Shown: piece by piece, positions 57,618 to 64,000 of the stretch
Layout: each line of letters begins with the position of its first letter
Position numbering within the stretch: position 1 is the first letter of the stretch
Source of the DNA: Streptomyces fildesensis
Lineage (GTDB): Bacteria > Actinomycetota > Actinomycetes > Streptomycetales > Streptomycetaceae
Assembly: GCF_016107395.1 (NCBI RefSeq)
Contig: NZ_JAAIKO010000023.1
Location: forward strand, 52,369 to 116,368
DNA length: 64,000 bases
Direction: 5' to 3'
Made by a program: the position numbers and the translations under genes
The notes under the pieces: model-generated
Database searches by the model: none
What the model was told of the DNA's origin: nothing
The model's input: only the letters and a program-made list of their open reading frames with translations

Positions 57618-58113
57618 AGTGCTGGCGAGCTGTACCCAATCCGCACTGCACCTGGAGATGCGGGATGCCTACGCGGTAGACAACGAGACCGGCCGCTATG
57701 CCCAGTGGAGGACGGGGCACAGGTTCGACCCTGCCGATAGGGCTTCATGGTGGCGCCCGTGGCACACCCAGATCGCGGAAACCGTGGCCCGCGGCGTTGA
57801 GGTGCGCCGAGCGCGCATCGTGTCGGAGCCCGTGACGGAGTACATCCGGTTCGAGTTCGACGGCAGCTTCATGAATGTTGCAGCGGGCGAACAGGTTCGG
57901 TGGCTGCCCAGGCGCCGGGCCTCGGACATCGCCTTGCCGGGAAACGACTTCTGGTTGTTTGACGAGCGAGTCGTCCGATTCGGACACTTCACCGGCGACG
58001 GCGAGTACACGGGCGAAGAGTGGACTGAGGAGCCGGCGGTCGCGCGTCTCTGCTCGACCGCGTTTGGTGCCGTCTGGGAGCGCGCCGTGCCTCACGAAGC
58101 CTTCAAGGTCTGA
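57583..58113 (+). CDS. DUF6879 protein
   Basis: A 176-aa soluble protein of the DUF6879 family: FDFDEVLASCTQSALHLEMR, YAVDNETGRYAQWRTGH, RRARIVSEPVTEYIRFE and the hallmark ALPGNDFWLFDERVVRFGHF. These proteins are usually encoded beside an XRE regulator in actinobacteria and may work with it like a toxin-antitoxin-like or effector pair. No enzymatic motif is known to me. The XRE gene follows after 27 bases. Confidence 0.85.
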   Translation: MRRSKPVFDFDEVLASCTQSALHLEMRDAYAVDNETGRYAQWRTGHRFDPADRASWWRPWHTQIAETVARGVEVRRARIVSEPVTEYIRFEFDGSFMNVAAGEQVRWLPRRRASDIALPGNDFWLFDERVVRFGHFTGDGEYTGEEWTEEPAVARLCSTAFGAVWERAVPHEAFKV

Positions 58114-58140
58114 TCGCGCGCACCACCGAGAAACCGGCCC

Positions 58141-58989
58141 ATGCCCACGTCCCCCTCCTCCAGCGTCCAAGCCGCTCGGGAAGTCATAGCCGTACGCCTG
58201 CGGGATCTTCGTTTGGATGCTGGGCTGTCCGGACGCGATCTGGGCGCACGGGCGGGGTGGAGCGTTGCCAAGTCCTCGCGGATCGAAAACGCGCGAACGC
58301 CCCCTTCGGACGCAGATATCCGGGCGTGGTGCCGTGCCTGTGGAGCGGAGGACCAGGCGGCCGATCTGATCGCCGCGAACCGCACCGTCGAATCGATGTA
58401 TGTGCAATGGCGGAGGAAACAGCGAACCGGGCTCCGCAGGCTCCAGGAATCGTCCGTCCCGCTCTTCGAGCGCACCCGACACTTCCGGGTGTACTGCTCC
58501 AACGTGATCCCTGGCCTCCTCCAGACCGATACCTACGCCACAGCCCTGCTCTCGGCCATCACCGAGTTCCGTCAGATCCCCAACGACGTGGCGGAGGCTG
58601 TCGAGGCCCGGATGGCGCGGTCTCACGTCATCCGGGAGGGCGACCACCGGTTTGCGATGATCGTCGAGGAGGACGTGTTGTACTACGGCTTCGGCGACGC
58701 CGAGGTGATGGCCGGCCAACTGGGCTACCTGCTTGCGGTCATGACCCTGCCGGCGGTGTCACTGGGGATCATCCCTCGCACCGCTCCGCGCCGTATCTGG
58801 CCGCTAGAGACTTTCATGGTGTTCGACGAGCACGAGGCGTCGGTGGAACTGCTGGCTGCGGCGGTGACGGTATCGGCGCCGAGCGATGTCCAGCTGTACA
58901 TCAAGGCGTTCTCCGAGCTGGCCGAGACCGCCGTCTACGGCGCGAGGGCTCGGGCCCTGATCGCGGAAGCCATTCGCTCTCTGGGGTAG
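58141..58989 (+). CDS. XRE-family regulator (DUF5753 type) paired with DUF6879
   Basis: A 282-aa regulator. HTH near residues 15-70: VRLRDLRLDAGLSGRDLGAR, then AGWSVAKSSRIENARTPPSD. The DUF5753-type domain follows: HFRVYCSNVIPGLLQTDTYA, ARMARSHVIREGDHRFAMIV, EEDVLYYGFGDAEVMAGQLG, SLGIIPRTAPRRIWPLETFM. The domain is near full length. It forms a three-gene operon with the 82-aa protein and DUF6879. Confidence 0.9.
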   Translation: MPTSPSSSVQAAREVIAVRLRDLRLDAGLSGRDLGARAGWSVAKSSRIENARTPPSDADIRAWCRACGAEDQAADLIAANRTVESMYVQWRRKQRTGLRRLQESSVPLFERTRHFRVYCSNVIPGLLQTDTYATALLSAITEFRQIPNDVAEAVEARMARSHVIREGDHRFAMIVEEDVLYYGFGDAEVMAGQLGYLLAVMTLPAVSLGIIPRTAPRRIWPLETFMVFDEHEASVELLAAAVTVSAPSDVQLYIKAFSELAETAVYGARARALIAEAIRSLG

Positions 58990-59052
58990 TTGGCGTGTAA
59001 TTCCGTGTAACAGTGTGGCCCGCCGCCTTCCGGGTTTCCTAGTGTCCTTGTC

Positions 59053-59505
59053 ATGACGGCAGTTGAGTTCAGCGACTCCGATCGGTCCTCGCCCCCTCGT
59101 CGCCCAGCGCACGAAGAGCACGAGCGACTTCTCCCAGCAGTCCTCTACGTCAACACCACAGCGAGCGGCGACGTGGAGTCCCCGCAGTTGGTGATCGAGG
59201 AGTACGCGCGGGAGCACAACCTGCTGATCGTCGCTCGCTACCTCGACCGCGAAGGGGCTGCTCCACCGGAGGAGAAGGCTGGGCTCCAGGGTGCGATCAA
59301 CGCCGTGCGCAGTGGCCGGGCCAGGCATCTGCTGGTCGTCGATCACAGCGCGATCTCTCCTCTCATCAGCGAGCTCGACGCGGTCCGTGCGGACGTGCGC
59401 CGTGCGCGGGGGGTAGTGACCGCTGTCGGCTGGCCGGCGGTGGATCCGGCCGCCTGGGGTGCCGCAGTCCCGTACCAGGGCAGCGGCCGACCGATCGGCC
59501 TGTAG
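59053..59505 (+). CDS. Resolvase-like fold protein without the usual catalytic serine
   Basis: A 150-aa protein. AVLYVNTTASGDVESPQLVI, EEYAREHNLLIVARYLDREG, GLQGAINAVRSGRARHLLVV and DHSAIS follow the order of strands and helices in the catalytic domain of serine recombinases (YxRVSTxxQ, then a variable part, then the D-helix region). The expected R-S/T-x-x-Q at the start is replaced by NTTASGD, and there is no DNA-binding domain. It is probably a non-catalytic relative used as a regulator, or a degenerate copy. It is a single gene. Confidence 0.5.
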   Translation: MTAVEFSDSDRSSPPRRPAHEEHERLLPAVLYVNTTASGDVESPQLVIEEYAREHNLLIVARYLDREGAAPPEEKAGLQGAINAVRSGRARHLLVVDHSAISPLISELDAVRADVRRARGVVTAVGWPAVDPAAWGAAVPYQGSGRPIGL

Positions 59506-59533
59506 TGCCGCTGCTTGCCACCACCACACATTC

Positions 59534-59605
59534 CTCGCTCCATACCGCCAGGCAGTTCGGGTCCCTAGGACCCATGAAGAAGGACAGGTCACGGTATGGA
59601 GCGAG
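59534..59605 (+). promoter_or_regulatory. Structured leader upstream of the small-peptide operon
   Basis: CTCGCTCCATACCG (59534-59547) pairs perfectly with CGGTATGGAGCGAG (59592-59605). Inside is a second hairpin, GGGTCC/GGACCC around CTA (59559-59573). The strong ribosome site AAGGAGGAGG begins six bases after it. The nested structure suggests an attenuator, an RNA switch or a protein-binding leader. It could also be a pair of repressor half-sites at DNA level. Confidence 0.65.
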
Positions 59606-59625
59606 ACCCAAAGGAGGAGGGTCGT

Positions 59626-59709
59626 ATGAGCACGCCATCGAATCCTGGGCCCGACCCGGCGCCGATCCCGGTCGGCACCAGCACGCGCAAGTCCGCCAAG
59701 CACCGCTAA
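59626..59709 (+). CDS. 27-aa peptide ORF with very strong ribosome site
   Basis: A 27-aa ORF, MSTPSNPGPDPAPIPVGTST then RKSAKHR, preceded by AAAGGAGGAGG six bases from the ATG, one of the best Shine-Dalgarno matches in the window. An in-frame ATG at 59596 would add ten residues. The peptide is Pro-rich with a basic end. It could be a secreted or modified peptide, or a leader ORF that sets translation of the 39-aa ORF 17 bases downstream. Confidence 0.5.
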   Translation: MSTPSNPGPDPAPIPVGTSTRKSAKHR

Positions 59710-59726
59710 CCGAGGAGGCATCCGGC

Positions 59727-59846
59727 ATGGGCGACGACAACAAGCACAAGAAGGACACCCCGAAGACCGAGCCACGGAAGCCGCCCGGGAACAGCGACGG
59801 CAAGACCGACGCACTCAAGCCCGGCGACGGCAAGCACGGGAAGTAG
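59727..59846 (+). CDS. 39-aa Lys/Asp-rich peptide, candidate RiPP precursor
   Basis: A 39-aa peptide: MGDDNKHKKDTPKTEPRK, then PPGNSDGKTDALKPGDGKHG and K. It has about eleven lysines and two Asp-Gly sites (SDGK and GDGK), the sequence most prone to aspartimide formation. GAGGAGG lies eight bases before the ATG. The next gene, seven bases on, is a protein-isoaspartate-methyltransferase-like enzyme. In imiditide RiPPs a stand-alone methyltransferase of that type converts Asp in a small, highly cationic precursor to aspartimide. The fit is good in size, charge and context, but no homologue was checked. Confidence 0.6.
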   Translation: MGDDNKHKKDTPKTEPRKPPGNSDGKTDALKPGDGKHGK

Positions 59847-59853
59847 ACACTCT

Positions 59854-60984
59854 GTGGACTTCAAGCGCGTATGCCGGACAGCCCTGGAAACCAAGGGCGT
59901 TCTGGGCGAACCATGGTTGGCCGAAGCGTTCGATGCCGTCGACCGCAAAGAGTTCACGCCGGACCGGATCTGGACCCTCGACACCAACGACGACGGCCTG
60001 CATCCGCTGGTGGACCGGACCAAGGACCAAGAGAGTTGGGCGAGGGCGGTCTACGACTCTCGCCGCGCGGTCATCACGCAGATGGACGACGGTGCTGTGA
60101 CACCTGATGGGCCGGCCGCCGGTTCCTTCACATCGACCATCTCGGCGCTGGACATCGTCTTCGAGAAGCTGGGCCACCTCGAACTCGACCAGCGGCACAA
60201 AGTCTGGGAGCTGGGAACGGGAAGCGGTTACAACACCGCCCTTCTCTGCGAGCGCGTCGGCAGCGCTCACGTCACCTCCGTTGAAGTCGACGCTGCTCTC
60301 ACAACGACCGCGCAGGCCAACCTCAAAGCCGCGGGTTACAAACCCAACGTCACCTGCGGCAACGGAGAACTGGGCGACGCTCACAGCGCCCCGCACGATC
60401 GGATGATCTCCACCGCGTCCCTCCAACGCATTCCCGGCGCCTGGGTCCAGCAGTGTGCCCAAGACGCGATCATCCTCACCCCTTTCGGTACCGCCTACAA
60501 CAACTCCGGGCTCCTGAAGCTGCGCGTCCGCGACGGCATCGCAGAAGGAAACTTCGTCGGCAACGCGTCCTACATGTGGATCCGGCAGCAACGGCCGTCG
60601 CGAACGATCGGCGAGCTGGGAGAGCCGCGCACTGCGGCGAGCGTCGTCGACCCATACGACGTGATGCAGGGCCCCTGGCAGCAGGATTTCGCCATCGGGC
60701 TGCGCACCCAAGACCTGGACTACGCCCACAGCGGCCAGGGCGAGGAGAAGGAGCTTCACGTGTGGGACGTGGCGGGAACATCCTGCGCCACGATTACGTA
60801 CCGCAACTGGTGGGAGGACAGGGCCGTGACAGCGCGGGGACCCCGAGACCTCTGGGGCGAGATTGTCTCCGCCTTCACCTGGTACCGCGTCGCCGGATCA
60901 CCCGACATTCGACACTTCGGCCTGACCGTCTCACCCGCAGGTCAGGCGGTATGGCTCCACACCCCGGACAACATCATCGCCTAA
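59854..60984 (+). CDS. Protein-L-isoaspartate O-methyltransferase-like enzyme
   Basis: A 376-aa SAM-dependent methyltransferase. SAM motif I is VWELGTGSGYNTALLCERVG near residue 119, preceded by the PCMT-typical SFTSTISALDIVFEKLGHLE, cited as TISALDIVFEKLGHLE. Motif II is VTSVEVDAALTTTAQANLK, followed by a polar segment APHDRMIST. The C-terminal 150 residues (ASYMWIRQQRPSRTIGELGE, VWDVAGTSCATITYRNWWED) are an extension absent from housekeeping Pcm, which is about 210 aa. Such extended forms in Streptomyces often modify peptides. The GTG starts seven bases after the 39-aa ORF, so tight coupling supports a precursor/enzyme pair. Confidence 0.85.
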   Translation: MDFKRVCRTALETKGVLGEPWLAEAFDAVDRKEFTPDRIWTLDTNDDGLHPLVDRTKDQESWARAVYDSRRAVITQMDDGAVTPDGPAAGSFTSTISALDIVFEKLGHLELDQRHKVWELGTGSGYNTALLCERVGSAHVTSVEVDAALTTTAQANLKAAGYKPNVTCGNGELGDAHSAPHDRMISTASLQRIPGAWVQQCAQDAIILTPFGTAYNNSGLLKLRVRDGIAEGNFVGNASYMWIRQQRPSRTIGELGEPRTAASVVDPYDVMQGPWQQDFAIGLRTQDLDYAHSGQGEEKELHVWDVAGTSCATITYRNWWEDRAVTARGPRDLWGEIVSAFTWYRVAGSPDIRHFGLTVSPAGQAVWLHTPDNIIA

Positions 60985-61282
60985 CTGAACCCGCACCAGT
61001 CCTCGGCGCGCAGCGATTGCCGCCAGCGGATGATTTCGGTGGTGCTGCCCGAGCACCAGCTCCCCCGCGCGGGGTCCGGCGAGCCTGACTCTCTGTGCCT
61101 CCGGATCCCCCTGGCGCGGCCGGCGTCCATCGCATGACCGCACAGGATCAGTGGTATCTCCTAACCGCTGCTGCTTGTCGCCGCACTGGCGGTGTTGTCG
61201 CCCTGCTGAAAGGTTTGCTCGTGCCCCATAGCGCTATGAGGATCGTGATCCGCACTCCTGCTGCTTCGGCCCCCGCCGCCGG

Positions 61283-62940
61283 GTGGCGGTGCCGGTGAGG
61301 AAGTTACGGCGGCCGGCCGCGCCGCTTCCCGTCTCGGCCAGCGAACAACTGCTGTTCGGCGGGGCCCTGCGCTGGGAGAAGACCTACGTCGGGCACGGAC
61401 AGCCACTGCTGCGCTTATCGTTCTGGTCGATGGCCCGGCAGCTCCCCCAACTGATTGGGACCGTAGCGCGCGCCAGCTGGCAGGAGGACCGCAGGGCGCT
61501 CTTGGCGCTGCTGGCGGCGGAACTGGGCCAAGGGCTGACCAGGGTGTTTCTGCTGGTGGCCACCAACCAGGCACTGGTCGCCCTGTTCGCGGCCGGCCCG
61601 ACCCCCGATCGCATCCGCCACATGCTGCCCGCCCTCACCGCCATGGCCGCGGTCTCGATCCTCGCGGTCCTGCTGTCTGCGGTCTCGGTCGCCGCTTCGG
61701 GCCAGTTGGAGCCCAAGGTCGAGCGCGTGTGCACGGCCCGCTTCTACCGGGCCGCCGTCCGAGTCGAGCTGGCCACCTTGGAAGACAAGGTCTTCCACCG
61801 CAAGCTGGATGCCGGCCGGATGGGCACCGACTCGGTGCGCCAGATGCTCGGCTCCTCCGTCGCGGTCATCAACTCCCTGATCGGCCTGGCCGCAGCAGCA
61901 AGCGTCCTGTCCCTACTGCACCCCCTGCTGGTACTCATGCTTGTCCTGATCGCCGTGCCCAAGGGGTGGGGAGCCGTGGCCTCCGCCCGGCGCCAGTACG
62001 AATCCCGGCACGCATGGCTGGACCACCGGCGGGCCATCGCGGTCATCACCAGCACCCTCATCGGTCAGGACTCCGCCGCCGAAATCCGGGTGCACGGAGC
62101 CGGCCGCATGCTCAGCAACGCCTACGACGACATGTCCGCCACCGTCGCCGCGGAGCAACGCCGCCTTGCCCGCGCCCAAGCCGGTACCGAGACCACCGCG
62201 TCCGCCGCCTCGGGCATCGCCGCGCTGGCGGCCTACGGGGTGCTGTGGTGGCTGCTGGCGTCCGGCGGCATGCCGCTCGCCGTCGCCGGCACCGCGGTCA
62301 TCGCCGTGCGGACCTCCAGCGCGAACCTGGCCTCCCTGGTCGCACAGATGAACCGCCTCTACGAGGAAGCGATGTACCTGGGCGACCTCGAAGACGCCTG
62401 CACCACGGCCCAACAGCACGCCATCCCCACCGGCGGCACGGAGGTACCCGGGCCCCTGACCGAGGTCCGGCTACGGGACGTCTCCTTCACCTACCCCAAC
62501 GGCCAGACACCGGCCCTGCAGAACGTGAGCCTGACCATCCCGAAGGGCAAAGTGGTCGCCCTCGTAGGGGAGAACGGATCAGGCAAGACCACCTTGTCCA
62601 AACTCGTCGCCGGCCTGTACCTGCCCAGCTCCGGCGCCCTGACGTGGAACGGCATCGACATCTGGGACGCCGACCGCGACCAAGTCTTCGACCAGGTCGC
62701 CGTCCTGGCCCAAGACTTCCCCCGCTGGCCCATGACCGCCCGCACCAACATCCACATCGGACGCTCCGACCAGCCCCTGAACCAGGACCTCATCGACCAA
62801 GCATGCGGCGAAGCCGACGCCATGGAAATGATCAGCACCCTTCCGAACGGCTGGGACAGCCTGGTCGTCCAAGGCTTCGAACGTGGCACCCAAATCTCCG
62901 GCGGCCAATGGCAACGCCTGGGCAGCGCCCGAAGCCGTCT
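61283..62940 (+). pseudogene. ABC exporter (fused permease-ATPase) broken by an insertion
   Basis: About 550 residues of an ABC half-transporter. Membrane helices lie at residues 60-190 and 300-340. The nucleotide-binding domain has Walker A VGENGSGKTTLSKLVAGLY, the Q-loop in VAVLAQDFPRWPMTA, and the signature TQISGGQWQRLG. Just after it (RSRLETTRCF) the homology ends: Walker B and the switch His are missing because an ISAzo13-type element begins at about 62940. The GTG at 61283 is a reasonable start. It was probably the exporter for the peptide locus upstream, and is now inactive unless the remaining part is elsewhere. Confidence 0.75.
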
Positions 62941-62985
62941 GGAAACAACACGTTGCTTCGCAGGTCCCATGATCGTTGATCTTGC

Positions 62986-63984
62986 GTGCTCATATCTCAG
63001 TCGATACGCCTCCAACTCGCCGCGCGATTGGGGGCGTTGCTTCCTCACCTCAACGAACGGCAGCGGCGCCTGCTGCTGGCCGCAGAGGCCCGTGAGCTTG
63101 GACATGGCGGAATACGCGCGGTGTCTCGCGTGGCCGGTGTCAGCGAAACGACGATTCGAAAAGGGATTGGCGAGCTCGCAGATGAGCCGACGCCCTTTCC
63201 GGGTGGTCGCATTCGGCGGCCTGGAGGTGGAAGAAAGAAGGCAGCCGCGAAAGACCCCGGACTGCTGCCTGCCCTTCTGGCGTTGGTCGAGCCGGATGAG
63301 CGGGGTGATCCCATGTCGCCATTGAGGTGGACGACCAAGTCGCTGCGACATCTCGCTGGCGAGCTGGGCAAGCGGGGGCATCCGGTCTCCGCGACCACAG
63401 TTGGAAAGCTTCTGCGTGCGAACGGGTTCAGCCTTCAGGGCAATGCCAAAAACCTGGAGGGAAAGCAACACCCCGACCGAGACGTCCAGTTCCACTACAT
63501 CAACGACCAGGTCAAAGAACATCGGGCGGCCGGTGAGCCGGTCATCAGCGTGGATACGAAGAAGAAGGAAATGATCGGCCGGTACCACAACCCGGGCCGT
63601 GAGTGGCGGCCCAAGGGTGAGCCGATCGACGTCGAGGACCACTCGCTGTTCTTCCGCGGGGAAATTCAGCAAGCCATCCCATATGGGATCTACGACATCG
63701 CGGCCAACACGGGCTGGGTCAATGTCGGCGTGGATCATGACACGTCGGCCTTCGCTGTCGCCTCGATTCGCCGATGGTGGGACAACTGCGGCAAGGGTGA
63801 CTATCCGAGCGCCAAGCGCCTGCTGATCACGGCAGACTCTGGCGGCTCTAATTCTCCGCGATACAGACTCTGGAAGTCCGAGCTCGCAGCTCTGGCAGAG
63901 GAATCCGGCCTGGCCATTACCGTCTGCCACTTTCCGCCCGGAACTCAATGCCGTTGCTTGAACTCGTTAAGCAGTTCGCAGTGA
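62986..63984 (+). mobile_element. ISAzo13-family transposase, 3' end lost
   Basis: A transposase of about 320 residues from a GTG. It has LARLGALLPHLNERQRRLLL-type N-terminus, cited as LLPHLNERQRRLLLAAEARE, the HTH-like GIRAVSRVAGVSETTIRKGI, RWTTKSLRHLAGELGKRGHP and the catalytic region. The first Asp is in VISVDTKKKEMIG and the second in LLITADSGGSN. The third (Glu, in the family's PPGTSKWNKIEH) is absent, because after HFPPGT at about 63945 the sequence changes to unrelated bases. Those last 55 bases may start another element (an ATG at 63948 opens MPLLELVKQFAVTL). Confidence 0.8.
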
Positions 63985-64000
63985 CGCTGCAGGGGCGGGG

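Noticed and set aside
61134..61298. 54-aa ORF (MTAQDQWYLLTAAACRR...) before the ABC gene as another precursor
   Set aside because: No good ribosome site, overlap with the ABC start, and no repeated or core-like motif.
1..64000. tRNA, rRNA and CRISPR arrays
   Set aside because: None seen by eye on either strand; a tRNAscan/Infernal run would be needed to exclude a degenerate tRNA at an attachment site.

Overview
The window is high-GC actinomycete DNA, almost certainly Streptomyces. The support is pervasive G/C at third codon positions, many GTG and TTG starts, long chains of genes coupled by ATGA, GTGA or TGATG overlaps, and families typical of that genus (WhiB, DUF317, DUF2637, DUF6153, DUF6879, paired XRE regulators, an LAxTG surface protein). 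There is no rRNA, tRNA, ribosomal or core metabolic operon. A relaxase, MobC, a Rep-like winged-helix protein with embedded iteron-like repeats, insertion-sequence remnants and several broken genes all point to accessory DNA: a linear plasmid, an integrated mobilizable element, or a chromosome arm carrying one.

Layout. (1) 0.5-7.3 kb, plus strand: a coupled operon of two winged-helix regulators, an MFS exporter, an ATP-grasp ligase, a DUF317 protein and a secreted sortase substrate. It looks like a small biosynthesis/export cassette plus a cell-surface protein. (2) 8-10.5 kb: small plasmid-type genes and a lipoprotein. (3) 10.9-18 kb, minus strand: one long coupled mobilization/replication block running Rep-like protein, zinc-finger protein, WhiB, DUF2637 membrane protein, small proteins, MobC and relaxase. 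(4) 18.3-25.5 kb: regulators, a frameshifted XRE gene, a cyclase-like toroid protein fused to a winged helix, an IS5-type transposase remnant, and a zinc-ribbon protein with a HEPN-like motif. (5) 25.5-30.5 kb: a Nudix hydrolase, then a RiPP cassette (radical SAM/SPASM maturase, WDN-repeat precursor, pentapeptide-repeat protein, Fe(II)-oxygenase-like protein).

(6) 30.7-37.3 kb: decayed genes around an apparently functional persulfide-detoxification island. It has a DUF302 protein, a metallo-beta-lactamase/rhodanese protein, further rhodaneses, a TauE/SafE exporter and a CsoR/CstR-type repressor, with three CCCC/GGGG palindromes as probable operators. (7) 37.4-48.3 kb: a heavy-metal island with a CmtR-like sensor and transporter, two SmtB/ArsR sensors, two His-rich CDF transporters, an MFS exporter coupled to a cysteine-synthase-like enzyme, and several secreted His/Met-rich or lipoproteins. 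(8) 48.4-59 kb: regulators typical of Streptomyces (STAS protein, RsbW-like ATPase, four XRE or XRE-like regulators, DUF6624, DUF6879).

(9) 59.5-64 kb: a structured leader, two tiny ORFs (27 aa; 39 aa, Lys/Asp-Gly-rich), a protein-isoaspartate-methyltransferase-like enzyme and an ABC exporter broken by an ISAzo13-type insertion. I read this as a candidate second RiPP locus, possibly of the aspartimide (imiditide-like) type, and consider it the most interesting part of the window. All functions are inferred from reading the translated sequence by eye; no database search was run.
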